NCBI RefSeq assembly: GCF_022376445.1
Contig: NW_025954964.1
Span: 620,001-684,000 of the forward strand
Reading direction: 5' to 3'
Source: Fomitopsis serialis
Lineage: Eukaryota; Basidiomycota; Agaricomycetes; Polyporales; Fomitopsidaceae
DNA: 64,000 nt
The translations under genes were made by a program, and so were the position numbers. The stretch's first letter is position 1. Every line of letters starts with the position of its first letter. The notes beneath the pieces were generated by a model. It saw only the letters and a program-made list of their open reading frames with translations. It was not told the origin of the DNA and did not search any database. Below, one piece after another: positions 12,134-24,500 of the stretch.

Positions 12134-13983
12134 TCATGCTGCATCAGAGTACTCCCATTTCGATCCGTCACCCGGTATAATCTTCGACTTCGGCCTATCT
12201 TCAAGCAAGTCGACGCCGACGCTCCGCAATGCGTTGACGCACCATTCCGGGTACCCAGCTTGGCCGAAGTAGTTGGCAAAGAATGTCTTGAGGTATGCGG
12301 GGAAGGTCCCGTTGATGATTGCATCCCGTGCGCCACCCATGACTCGCGCTTGGAACACAATGTTGTGTTGCGTAAGGGCTGTAAAAGCAGCTCGTATGGA
12401 TATGGTGAACGATGCGAGGGCGCACGACTAAACGCACCGTGCGCGCCCGCGGTCTCCATTGTGGCGATGTGATGCAGCAAGGCTTTTGACGTCCCGCTCG
12501 CACAGGTCGGACATGGACATGTTTCGTCGATCGGTTGCAGATCGGTGGCATGCTTCTTCAGTCCTGGGGAATGCTTGAGAATAAGATCTAACGAACGTGT
12601 GAAACGCTAAACTCACTTAAGTTCAAAGGTCCGTTGAAGGTCAAAGCTACTCCGAAACGAGCTGTTCGTGTCGGGAAAACGCAGTCTGCCTGGAGACCAA
12701 AGATTATTTTATCCGTGGCAAGCCAATCAAGTCAGAGAACGCACCATGTCGACGCCAAGTGCGACGCAGACGAGAAGATCTGAGGTGTACGGCCTTTATC
12801 TCGACTCAGTCTGCGTATGGTAATATGAAGTACCTTCAGCGAAACCAATACCCATAGAGTATCGGGGGCCTAAGGCAACGGTTAGCTGCCGTGAGGAATA
12901 TACGTGCTTCTGACACTAACGATCTTCGGGTAGCTTGTCCGCACATTGTTTGATTCTGTCTGTATCATCAGAGCCGTGCCACTGATGATCGATGAAGAGA
13001 CGTCTACATTCTCCAAAACGTGTCTGAATCGCTGGGTCTTAGCGTTGAAACATCACAGGGGAAAGATTCGCGCATGTACCTTTTTCTTCGCCTCCGCTAA
13101 GTCCTCCTATAGCGTATCCAGCGACTCGGTCTTTCCTTTTGACCATCTCATCCAAACACTGGTCGCGTAGTGCCGGGTCGATACCCCCTTGTACTATTGC
13201 GAACAGGTTCTGAACGTTCTTCCGCCCCGACTTCTCGTGAAAGTCAATACAGCGGTCAAGCCACCGTATTGTCCTCCACATTGCTTCACCCACACGGGGC
13301 CCAACCGTAAGCGAGTGCACTGAGGAGCCAAAAGCCATCGTCATCGCTGTTCCCATGGCCCAAGTGGTTTTGTTCTTACCTACATCATCTAGTTGCATCA
13401 TGATGTCAGAGCCAATGGTATGCTGGATTGATATGCTCTCTTCTGGCTACTTGGCGTCGGAATCAACGACAAAATAGAAATATTTGCCGTCGACCAAGAG
13501 ACGACGCACAGTCAGCATAGTCGGCTCTCCTGTGAATGGGCTTGCAAACAATGCACCCTCCTCAGTGATCTGTGTGAACTTATTCAGGGAGACTAGTTGA
13601 AACCCGCCACTGTCCTGCAGAACAGTTCAGTCAGACACGGATGTATGTTCGGTACATATCGCACCGTAAGCAGATTATGCCTCCACCCTTGAAACCTATG
13701 CGCCCCACCAACATCTTTCAGGATCTTAGTTCCGGGGCGTAGGTTGAGATGGTACGTGTTGTTAAGAACCAAAGTGACGCCAAGTGCTTCAACCTGCTGC
13801 GTAGTTAAGCCCTTGATAGCTGCCTGGGTCGCGACAGGCATGAAAGTCGGCAGCATTGTTGTACCATCTAGGTCAACTCATAAATCGTGTGCTCTAAAAT
13901 CGGGAGACGTAGTTACGTGGAAGCTTCATTCTCGATACTCTTGCTCGCGTGATAGGACATTTCGCCAATATCTCGAACTCCAT
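12134..13983 (-). CDS. QTRT1: Queuine tRNA-ribosyltransferase catalytic subunit
   Basis: Exchanges guanine-34 for queuine in tRNAs with GUN anticodons (Tyr, His, Asn, Asp), normally with a QTRT2 partner. The start at 13983 gives [19 protein letters not shown]. The exon chain follows GT-AG sites with agreeing phases and no frameshift. Motifs: [23 protein letters not shown], the substrate-pocket [29 protein letters not shown] and AIGGLSGGE. The nucleophile region reads [16 protein letters not shown]. The zinc site CPCPTC pairs with a His about 26 residues later (ETAGAHALTQHN). Full-length architecture. Its 3' end lies only 54 bp from the end of the convergent DBP10. Whether it acts in the cytosol, at the mitochondrial surface or both is not visible. 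Confidence 0.93.
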
Positions 13984-14296
13984 GACTGCTGCCCTGCTGT
14001 CTGCACACTTTAGTGTCCAATGATACGAGCGCTGTAGCCGTTCGGCGTGGGCTATTTCTGATGAAAGCCGATCAGAGGTTCTCGCACGACACAGGAACAA
14101 GCGCAAAGCGAGGCGGATTCCGTCAGTTACTTAAAATGGATGAGACGTTGAGGCTATTGGCTTCCCGATGCGATCTGCACTCGGCAAACGTCCTTCGACG
14201 ACGCCCGAGCCAAGGCCGAGCCAGCACAACTCCATCAGGCCCATTGCTCAAGGGCACCGAGTCGCTAAGTAGGCCCCTCCGCCGTGCTTTCGAGGT
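13984..14296. promoter_or_regulatory. Shared divergent promoter, QTRT1 / mitochondrial TyrRS
   Basis: The two start codons are 313 bp apart and face away from each other, so this segment must contain both promoters. No TATA box or known operator was recognised. The arrangement would allow co-regulation of two genes that both act on tRNA-Tyr, but that is inference. Confidence 0.5.
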
Positions 14297-16082
14297 ATGC
14301 AGCGCTGCCGCCATGGTCTACGGCACTTGCAGTCATTGAAGCGCTCTCGACTGAGCGTTGCACCGTCTCGCACGTTCCATTCCAAGGCCGATCTACTTGA
14401 GGACCTCAAGGCTAGAGAACTCGTGGCAGATGTCACAAGGTATGCACTTGTACGCCAAAAACTGCACACAAACTCAGATTTTCAGGGAGCAGCAGCTCCA
14501 AGGGGAGCTGATGCGGCAGCCTCAAGTCATCTACGCCGGAGTTGATCCAACCGCAAAGTCTCTTCACGTTGGCCACCTCTTGCCGTTGCTATGTTTATTT
14601 CATTTCCAGCTTCGTGGACACAAGATCATCTCACTGGTATCTATCTTCTTGTGTCCTGCAGTCGTGAGTTGACGTTCGCCAGATAGGTGGTGCTACTGGT
14701 CTCATTGGAGATCCTTCCGGCCGATCGACAGAACGACCGCTTGCTGAAGCCTCTGTCGTGGAGGACAATGTCCGTGCATTGAGCGAGGCCATTCAACGCT
14801 TCTTCTCCAGCGCTCTAGACTACGCACACAGCAGATTATCCCCTTCGGACACGCGAATTTCTCCGCCTGATGTCCGCAACAATCTACATTGGTTCAAGGA
14901 TATGGGCCTTCTAGAGTTCCTCCGGACGGTAGGCATACATCACAGAGTGAACAACATGATGGCACGAGACAGGTGGATCACCTCTAACTTACGATCCGTT
15001 CTGTACTGATGAACTAGACAGTGTCCGGACGCGCCTCGAATCGCAGCAGGGCATCTCTTTCACGGAGTTCACGTATCAGCTCCTGCAGTCGTACGACTTT
15101 TTGAGATTGCACAAGGACGCAGGATGCAACATCCAACTTGGTGGCTCAGATCAATGGGGCAATATCGTCGCAGGAATCGACCTGATCCATCATGTCAACG
15201 CTGCCGGCAGCGCGGACGGGCAACCGGACAAGGGTTACGGTATAGTAACCCCGCTCCTGACTACGGCTTCCGGCGAGAAGTTCGGAAAGAGCGCAGGGAA
15301 CGCGGTGTCCCTGGACCAGCGCGTCACGAACGTCTTCGACTTCTACCAGGTACTGCACTCCCGCCTCCTGCCGGCTGAGTTAGACAGAACTGACGACGCC
15401 CTCAGTTCTTCCTCAGAACAGCGGATGCCGACGTCGGACGCTATCTCAAAATGTTACTCTGCTACCCGTCGAAACATCGACGAGGTCGTTGCAACCCACC
15501 AAGTGCGTTTCCTGTGTACTCCGTTCAGGGTCTACGCTGACACTCTGTCAGCACGCACCCGAGCTGAGGACCGCGCAACGCCTCTTGGCCGAAGAGGTGA
15601 CCGAATTGATACACGGCAGTAGGTCTGTTTAACTCAAGCGCACGCCCCTGGTATTCATTCCGTCCGCAGAAGACGGGGTCCGAAAGGCAGTCGCTGCGAC
15701 AGCCGCGCTTTACGGTAGCGACTTTTCCTCGGTCAGAGCTGCCGACGTCGTAGACGCTCTCGAAGGACTGCCTGTCTTGCACCTCCTTGACGAGGCGGAG
15801 CTTTTTGGCACCTCGGTCCTGAAGTTGGCTGTTCGCTGTGCCATTGCTCCATCTAACGGTATGGCCACACTATTAATCAAATTACGACGACAAATCACTG
15901 AAACTTTGCAACTTGAAGGCGCTGCACGTCAACTTGTCTCGGCGAAGGGTCTCTACGTCAACGGTCGACCGATCACCGACACACAGCTCAAATTGACCAG
16001 TAGGGACTTGATAGATAACCGGCTGGTCATTCTGCGAGCGGGAAAACAAAAGCAAGCCGTGATAGCATTGAGACAACATTAG
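14297..16082 (+). CDS. MSY1: Mitochondrial tyrosyl-tRNA synthetase
   Basis: Class Ic bacterial-type TyrRS, expected in the mitochondrial matrix. The N-terminus ([19 protein letters not shown]) is basic and lacks acidic residues, like a presequence. Motifs: [16 protein letters not shown] with the HIGH-like [19 protein letters not shown], the tyrosine/tRNA region [21 protein letters not shown], and KFGKS as the KMSKS loop. A C-terminal S4-like RNA-binding domain follows ([17 protein letters not shown], ending IALRQH). Six or so introns have matching phases, for example AAC-G/gtatgg within the S4 region. In the exon 15409-15503 two single bases seem to be missing, at TT 15454-15455 and AAA 15472-15474. 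Adding one T and one A gives the family's LTLLPVE-IDEVV stretch. Otherwise complete. Confidence 0.92.
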
Positions 16083-16213
16083 CTGACTTAGTAGCATTAC
16101 GAGCCTCGAGACTGCTGGGTACCGATGCGGAAAAAAGTACTAGTTGACCCTTACTGATAATTACACACTTGACTCAGTCAAGCTCAGACATGCCGCACAC
16201 GTTCTTCGGTGCG

Positions 16214-19091
16214 TCAATCTATACGGATCGCGCTATAGAGCTTCCGTACCGCCCAGTACGTCGCTAGGAAGCCGATTGTTCCTGCGCAAGCCATTTGTAA
16301 GCGCCTCTGGCACTGCCTGCACGCCAGCAGCCATGGACGCACCTGTGACGAGGAAGTCGAGAAGGGCTATTAGGAGAAGGTAGCCCATGTACAGCATCAC
16401 GCTGGAGAAGGAATCCAGAGACAAACGAGATGCCCAGTAAAACACGCCATATGCCAAGAGCCAGAAGGCACTACCGCCTCCTGTCAGGAATGCACGCCAG
16501 TGCCATCTGGAAAACAGAAGGATAAATCAGGTAAACGCCGTCATGACAAGCGAGCTACGCACCTGTATTCTTCAGCGCACAGAAGGAAATACGTGAAGAG
16601 AATAGTGACAGTTGCTGTGGTCAGCGACACAACTCCGGCGGTCAGGGCGAGGAAGCCGAAAGCGTAGTAAGCCCGTGATGCGAAAAGGCTCGACATCACG
16701 AAATACAGCTCGACAAACGCCGCACCTGCAAACCAGAAAAATCAGGGCATGACTGATTGACTGATGATGTATGAGACGCACCGAAAGGAAGAATGCCCGC
16801 CAACAAGGTAGCAGCCTATACACGTCAGCCTGTCAACATAGCCACGAAGCGGAGTTAAGGAATAGTAGCTACCCAGGGTTGCAGGTACCTCGGCGCTTGA
16901 GGAATTTGACGTGGAATCTGGTTAACTCTGACAGGATGGTGCACACCCTGCGCAAACTCTGTAAGAAACAGGCAAGTCGCAACCAATTGCCACGTACGCC
17001 ATGTCTTGACCCGAGGAAAGAGCCGACCAGTGATAACGGCGCAGAAATACCGAACCACAGCACGACAATAAGCAGCATGGTACCTTCAAATGTTGTTAAA
17101 AATCAATGTCGAAATTACTCAGCAATCAGTACCTACCGAATGGCACAGCGCCAGAGGAGCCGGCGGAGATGAGGAACAAATTGAGGAGGAAGACAATTGC
17201 AAATACCACCCTGCAATACAATCAGAAAATTTGACGATCGTCTGCAAAGAGGTCACTCACGCAGGAAGGACTGTGGCTGTCAAAAACGAGTTCTTGCTTT
17301 TGTTTTCTCCACCAAGTGAAGCATACACTCGGCTTGAGATGTACCCGCCGATGCTACACAAGATGTCTCTCAGTCTCTGAACCTGCGACCGAAAGCAGTT
17401 GACACTCACCCGCCAAACAGGGTCCAACATACCATCATGACAGTCGCAAGAGAGCCACGATTAGACGGTGACAAGAAGCCCAGTAGAGCAAACACTATTG
17501 CGACAGAGTGAGCACATCTGAGCGGATCATCCGACAGACAGCATACCGAGCGTAACTCCGACCATGGCGCAAAGTTGTGCACCGTTCCCGACCAATACGG
17601 ACAAAACCATGAAATTGCGTGGTCTTCGGAACACCTCGCCGTGCACTAATTTCCAGCCCCAGTCTTCCTGTACATCTTCCTGGTCATCATGTTTCACGTC
17701 AGCACAAGAAACGCACGCTGGCTGGAGGCAGCTCACACTTAGATCGATTGCATTGTATCGAGAGATCTAGGTCATTTGTCAGATGGGTTGAAAATGAAGC
17801 CACGGCGCTACTGACATCGCGGGATACTGTTCTGTATAGGATCATTCCGACCATCAAGCACAGGAAGACGACTATCACAATGGAGTTGATCAAGCTGAAC
17901 CAATGGATCCGCTGTGTGCCGACCTCGGGTGAGCTGCAGGCTCTTCGGAAGGGCACAAGAGCGCTTACTGGGTCGAAGATGTGGAGATAATTATCCCACC
18001 GGGTCGCCCAGGGTGTGTCGGACTCCTGTAATGCCGCATGAACAAGCTATGCAAGACAGCGGAGATACGAAGGCTTACCTTCCAGGTTACACGGTACGTG
18101 TACTGGACCGCATTTCCCCGTTTTCTCGTAAGATGAGAGGCGTGTTCTGATTCGGTGTGCAGTCGCCCAAGGCATCTTGAGGGCCGCCAATGCTGAGCGA
18201 AGGACCTTAGGGGACGATAGTTTCCTCACTGATTCTACTCACCTTGCAGGCCATACGAGGACGCCCACTATGCGGTGCACACCTGGTTTTGGAGTATGAT
18301 ATCTGAATTTGGCAGAGTCAATACGTAATACGCAGGTGAACTTCACGATTCGTACTTCAGGACTACCTCGTAGTGATTGTTCAATGCTGGTGTCTCTGCC
18401 CGCTCGCCTTCGTCGTCGCCAAGATTGAAGCCCATGTCATAGAAGAGGTCTCCTGTCTTCAGGTCTACTTTCGCTTCAGCAGCAGGCAGGCCATCGACGA
18501 GCCAGTTGAGCGCGTAGTCTTCTTTTATTCTGTCGTTGATGAACTTTGCGTCTTCGGCGGACGCTTGCGTCCTGCAGAGGGCCTTGCATGTACCATTGTC
18601 TTCAAGCATACGGATCTGCTACAGGTTACAGAAGTCGCAAAGCGATGTATCTATTAGACTTACGTCGTACGGCGAGTTGAATATCCTGTCACCGAACAAG
18701 ATAGACCCCAATGATTCAGGCTCCTTGCGAGGACCTCCTTCTGGCTCGCAGAAGTGGAACCGCGGGTCGTAGTAATCATCTGGACAAGGACATGTTCAGA
18801 GTATAGTGTAGCGGGCTTCAGCTAGACTCACAATTGATCAACGACTTCTGCATCCCCAGAGATAGACAAGTCAGGAACATGCGCGTTTCCAGAGCAAGCC
18901 ATCTCACGTACGAGTTTCGCATTGTCATGACCCGCTAGCATGGGTGTCAGTGCGTTTACATACAGGTCCACGACCTCTCCTTCAGCGTAGTCATGCGGCG
19001 CCGCTCCGGGGAGATAGAACGCATGCGCCGCGGGTAAGAGCGAGACGAGGATGCTGCCCAGCAGGCACACGCGGGAGAACGAGCGCGACAT
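16214..19091 (-). CDS. Transmembrane 9 superfamily protein (EMP70/nonaspanin)
   Basis: Golgi/endosomal nine-span protein implicated in sorting of membrane proteins with glycine-rich helices. The start at 19091 gives a signal peptide (MSRSFSRVCLLGSILVSLLP...) and then the mature hallmark FYLPGAAPHDYAEG. The lumenal domain contains YYDPRFHFCEP and CKALC. The membrane half contains HWFSLINSIVIVVFL, EDWGWKLVHGEVFR, HPVRVNQIPRQIP and RYLQPWV. The C-terminus is FLATYWAVRKLYSAIRID, ending in the family's K-x-D type Golgi-retention signal (here R-I-D). About fourteen exons join in phase with GT-AG sites and no frameshift is needed. A start 27 bp upstream (19118) is possible but would spoil the signal peptide. 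Confidence 0.95.
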
Positions 19092-19739
19092 GCCGAACAG
19101 ACCGCAACTTGGGAACAACGAATGTGAAAGTTGCGGGCACGGAGTTGAGCCCTGCTGTGCGGGGACGCCGGCGCCAAATGGGACGATGGGAGAGGGAGAG
19201 GAAGCGAGGGCGACGCTGGGCGACGTGTGGGACGCAGTTGGCAGCAGCGCGCTCCAGGCTGGCAGAGGCGGTAGCGCCTTACTGCCACGCGAGCGATGTA
19301 CAGGAATGCTTCTGCGCCTGCCATATCCGGACCGCTTTCTGGATGCAGTCCCTCGCAGTCACCAGCCATCCACCGGGCGCGCTCTCTCCCTGCGCCTCTC
19401 GTCTGAACTGCTCCCACCGACGCTGCGCAAGCCGATCCAGCGCATGCACCAGAGGCCGCCTCCGCTCCGCGCAGATCTGACAGACAGACGCGGTCGTGCT
19501 CGAAACCGCCGGCGTCCAGTGCAGCAGGTGCGTTGGTCAGAATCTCTGAAACCTAGTGTGTCTTGAGCTTGCCAAATATGCACTACCGCCGCCGTGAACC
19601 TGTCTCAGCCATGTTCACGCTTCACTCCGTCTGCCGGCCCCTGCCCTCCTTGAGGCGCTACTCTGTTACCCCCGCACGCGCGTGCCGTATATAAGACCCG
19701 TAGATCCCCCCGTGGACCCCACATCCCGAACTCATCGGA
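19092..19739. promoter_or_regulatory. Divergent intergenic region, TM9SF / F-box gene
   Basis: About 0.65 kb between two start codons facing away from each other. It contains the TATA element listed separately. Long frames within it have no recognisable domain. Confidence 0.4.
19688..19695 (+). promoter_or_regulatory. TATA box of the F-box gene
   Basis: TATATAAG lies 45 bp upstream of the start codon at 19740. This suggests a very short 5' leader. Sequence match only. Confidence 0.5.
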
Positions 19740-20845
19740 ATGGCCGCCCTGCAACACGGTCTTCCCGTCTTACCCGAGGATGTACTCTTCAACATCTTCA
19801 GCCGTCTGGACAAACGCAGCCATCTGGTCTCTACCATGCTCGTCCGTCGCGCGTGGTATGACATAGCCGAACGGCTCCAGTATTCGGACATCACCCTCAA
19901 ATTCCCTCTGTTCGGAGAATTGGGGGATGGCCCAGCGGTGCGCTGCATGAACACCCTCAAAACCAGAACCACCGCTGCCCAGGCAGTCCGCCATCTCGCC
20001 CTCAGTGGCGCGTTGACTGGGGACAGCATTACCCTCCTCCTCGCAGCGCTGAGCCAAACCACACGGCTACTATCGCTGGAGCTCTGGGTCAGCAATTACG
20101 GCTACGAATCTGCATTCCGGACCTCATGGCAGGCCTCCTGCGAGTCCAGCCGTTTTCTCCCTCAGCTTTCTGCCATCAACACCGACGACGCCGTAATCGC
20201 GACCAGCGTCGCTCGGGGGCGGCCGCTGTATGCCCTTGGCCTCCCAGCCTTAATAGAGGCAGCTACGTTTGACGCGGTGGTCGATTCGCTTCGTAGCTCC
20301 ACTGCGGCAGTAACGCAACTTCGCCTGTACATCGGCGTCCACGATATTTCCACCGCCGAGGGGATTGTCCGAACTATATGCCGGACTTGTCCGTCACTCA
20401 CCGTCCTCTCCATTCAGCTGAAGCTGCCAAAGCCTGAGGACGTGAATTGGAATACTATCGAAGTAAGCAGCCATTTGTCATGCTTCCGATATTTCCATTC
20501 ATTAACCTGAGTCAGACATTTCTGGACGGTGTAGAGCCGTACCTCAGTCGTCTTCACTCTCTCAGAGTGCTCAGTCTCGTCCTAATACCCGACCCCGTAG
20601 ACGTGGCCAGCCGCTACGAAGAGAGGACCAGAGAGATGGCCCGCAGTGTAGTGGACCGGTTTCCCCAGCTACACCGCGTGGAGCTTCGCTGGCATGGGTG
20701 GATCGTCTCGGCAGATGAGTGGACGCCGGTTCGGCGTACCACTCTCCTGCGTCTGCTAGACGTCTGGTTCTACGCCGAAACTCGTCACAGGCTAGACTTT
20801 ACGCGGTTCGTCATTCAAGCAAACTTTGAGGGAAGTCTAAAATGA
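19740..20845 (+). CDS. F-box/LRR-like protein
   Basis: Likely substrate receptor of an SCF ubiquitin ligase. Two exons, 19740-20462 and 20516-20845, with a clear gtaagc...gtcag intron. The N-terminus holds an F-box (LPEDVLFNIFSRLDKRSHLVSTMLV, residues about 10-34, followed by RRAWYDIAERLQYSDI). The rest is a series of degenerate leucine-rich segments such as HLALSGALTG, LLSLELWVS and LRVLSLVLIP. Such fast-evolving F-box proteins form large families in Agaricomycetes and their substrates are unknown. The protein has about 350 residues, usual for the group. No frameshift. Confidence 0.85.
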
Positions 20846-21584
20846 ATCTTCCCTACAGTGGCGCAATCTCCTGACACGTTCCGTTTCATCTACCCTTCTC
20901 AACCCGAGTATAACAGGTGCGCCGAATACCGTAAACTTAATTGGTTGCGAAGTTCACCCTGAGCTGATCCAGAGTTGCTGGTCGAGGGTGGTGGTCGCAT
21001 GGCGTGTGACCCCTGTAGAGTCGTTTCATGCATCGTCGACGTTGTTATCATCGTGGCAGGGATGATAAGTACGGCGGCTAGGGTATCGCCTGACGAGCTT
21101 CAGAGCTAATGACTATCACTACATAGAGTACTAGTTTCCGCGGGTTCATGCGAACAAATTCAGGTAGCATGCGGGATGGTTCCCACATGTCAGCGATAGC
21201 GGGATACGAGGGCTATCTGTCCACGTGCACCATCTCGCTATGTATATATTTTGAATTTGGCTGACTTGCCTCACAAGTTTCCGTACTGGCGGGCAGTTTC
21301 GAGCGCTTTGACCTGAGGAAGTACCAGCGCGTACCAGAGGCTCAGCGCTCAGCGCTTAGATCTCATGAGTTGATCCTCAATTGTGCCACCGGCAACGGCC
21401 GAACGGGCATCAGTGCAGGGGTGACTCGGATTTGCCTACGCACCCCTTTCACTCTCGACCACAACATCCCTCCACCAGTGGCGGGCTTGCGTAGCAGTCA
21501 TAGAGGAACATTCCCCTCAACCCTCGACATCGTAACGGGGCAGCGTATCGCAGACCGGAGTAAGTTCAACGGACATTAGGATCC
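20846..21584. other. Intergenic region upstream of the coiled-coil gene
   Basis: About 0.74 kb with no recognised gene. It must include the F-box gene's 3' end and the next gene's promoter. A TATATATT sequence at 21242 lies too far from the next ATG to assign with confidence. Confidence 0.4.
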
Positions 21585-24500
21585 GTGATCGTCGTAGTCA
21601 CGACGGTCCATTTACTGATTACATCTACTTCTCAGACAGATCTTCGCAAGACTTACAGCATTTCTAGCACAGGAAGAACGGCAGCGTTTTCAATGGTGTT
21701 CACGCTTTCTGGCAGCCAGAAGGTGCCTGGAACGCCTGTCCGTGCGCCATCCGTGCCCACGGAGCAAAGCCCTGGGACGAACTATTTGGCCGGCTTCTCC
21801 TTCTCTCGTATCGGACAAGAACCTTCCTTGTTAAAGCGTCTCAGCAGCGCCGATCAGGACCAGGAGTTGCAATATCCTTCTTCGCGTTCCTCTCCGTCTC
21901 TTCCGGACGAACACGCAGCTAGTGCGGCCTCATCGCAAACAGCACCTCATGGTGTCCCAGGAAGCTTGCTAGGAGTTACGCTGCATAACGCTACTCCGCT
22001 ACGTGAAGTTACGATGGCTCGCGCTTCCGTCGCACCCACGACTGACGACACTACCACTTCTGTCGCCGGATCTTCTTCGCTCTCAGCTCACCCCATCAGC
22101 CCAACTGCTCCCGGCGGTTCAAGCACTCATTACCCCGAATTCGTTCAGTCTCATCGCGTTGACACTACGCACTCGTCCCTCGCTCCCGCGAAAGCAGCAC
22201 GTCTTTCCATCACCGCAGACGCGAGTACCGCGTCGTTACGACCTTCTCTCCCCACCTCTGCTGGGGCGAGTGCGTCCACCCCGTTCCAGGAAGCACCCCG
22301 TGGTGTCGTCGCGCAAGAAGCATCTCCTTCGGATCTCATTGCACGCATCTCCCAGGTCGCCGTGGAGAAGGCAGAGTGGAGCGAGATGAAAACCCTGCTA
22401 GAGCGGTACCGACGTGAACACGAGGAGCTACTCCAGAGGACCGAAGAATCCGCGCGCGCGTACTCGAGAGAGCGCGAGCAGGCGTCGAAGGTCTCCGCCG
22501 TTGCCGATACCGCTTTCGGCAAGCTAGAGACTTTGCTTCTCCGACAAGAGGAGCGTCTTGCCGCGGAGCAGCAGCAAGCCGAGTCGGCGCTCGCGGACAC
22601 CCAACGGGTCATCGCTGATCGCCAAGCCCGCGAAAGCACGGAGGCCGAGGAAGCGTCCCGCGCGGCAGAGGCGGAGCGAGCACGCAAAGCACATGCTGAG
22701 GTTGAAGAGAGGCGCAAGGCAGCGGAGGAGGAAGCCAGGCGCATCGCCGCAGAAGAAGCGGCGAAACAACGCGCCGCTGCCGAGGAGATTCGCAAGGCAG
22801 AGGCGCAGAGGCAGCAGGCCGAACAGGAGATTCGGGAAGCCGAAGAGAAGAGGCGGGTGGAGGGAGAGCAGCGCAGGGCAGCAGCAGCAGCAGCAGAAGC
22901 GGCAGAAGCAGCGGCCGAAGAAGAGCGACGCAAGAACTACGACATCAAGCGAGCGGAAGCGGATGAGAAGAAACGGGTCCAGCTTGAGGCCGTACGAATC
23001 GAGGCACGTCAAATGCAGGAGAAGAGACCTAAGCCTGCGAAAGAAGAGCTCAAGGCAAGACTAGAGAAGGAGAAGCGTGAGGCGGCTTCTCGATCATCCT
23101 CTGTCTCATCATCTAGCACGAAGCCCCCTGCCAACGCCGAACGCAAGCAATCAGCAAACGGGAGCACACTGGTGAACGCGAACGCACCGGTAGCGGTTGC
23201 TCAGCCTCCCGCTATTTCCCCGAGTGTCGCGGGCTTATCCACTCTCCCCGTTAAACCTGTTACGACGAAGGCACAGCGGCCTGTCAAATTACAGACTGCG
23301 AGCAATAAGGGGAAGGAGAGCGGGAAATTCGCTTCAGGAGCGATCGTCAATCAACAAGCACAGCTGGGTGGCGTCCTTCCGTCCTCTGGCGTGGCGAATG
23401 GGACGCAGGCACAGCAGACGAACGATAGCCTACCATCAAACGTGCAGTCGCGATCGGAGCTGCATACACCGAAACGTGTCTCTCAGGCTAGCGTCAAAGC
23501 AGAGACCGTAACACCTCGTATACCCCACGAAACACCTGCGCAGGCAGGTGCTAGTGCCGCTACGTCCGGCCCAGCCACGACCATGCAAGACGAATCTCCT
23601 AGCACTAGTGAGCTGCCTGACCGGACCGCCAAGGCGTTGAAGGCAGTCCAACGGTCGGGTCAGCGCGGCCAGGGTAACAGCTCGTCGAAACGGGCTACTC
23701 CAGCTGGCGAAGCTAAGCAGCCCGCAGTTAAACAGGAACAGTCTCCTGATGTCGGCGAACTGCCCGCTCGATCCCTCAACGCAACGACTGTGCCCCAATC
23801 GACGGGCGTTGGGCCGCACGTCCACACGAACAAGTTGTCATCGACCGGCTCTCTGGCCAGCAACGTCATTCGTCCTCGTCCTACCGCATCGTCTTCGAAT
23901 CCGATGCACGTCAGAGACACTCAACATCCAAGTCACTCGTCACCCTCGCTCCAGACCGGCACCTTACCTCCATCACAATCCCTGACAGAAAGGCTCCGTG
24001 TACCCGAAGCCTATGAGAGTCAATTCCAGGACCATTACGAGGATCCATGGGTCAATACCGTTGAGAGTGCAGAAGATCATCTCCATAGACGAGGTGAAGA
24101 CGTCCGCGACGACAGACCTTCCAGTCGGCCCGCGTATGACCACTACTCTCCCCCACGCGATGTAACTCCTCCCCTTCCCCAGAGGATATCGTCACGGGAA
24201 TATGATCATTATTCTCCCAATCCCGGTCGCCCGCCACGTCGCGAGGCCTACCGCAAGCGGCTCAGGTCGAACGAAAACACTTGGGCTAACGACGATGAAC
24301 GCCCTCCTCGCCGGGCCAGGATTTCTCCACCCAACGACCCTCCGCAGCGACGGCGCGTCACGGCGCCTACACCTCTTGAACAGCCTGACTGGCCATCGAC
24401 AAACGAAAGGGATGCACGCTGGAGCCCTCCTCCTCATCCTCAGGCCCGCGCGCAGTGGCAGAGTGACTCACTCGAGCCATATGACAATGGTTATGCAGCG

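Noticed and set aside
21585..21692. First 36 codons of the coiled-coil frame as coding
   Set aside because: They are hydrophobic and unlike the rest, and a better start context exists at 21693. The long frame is kept only as the outer limit.
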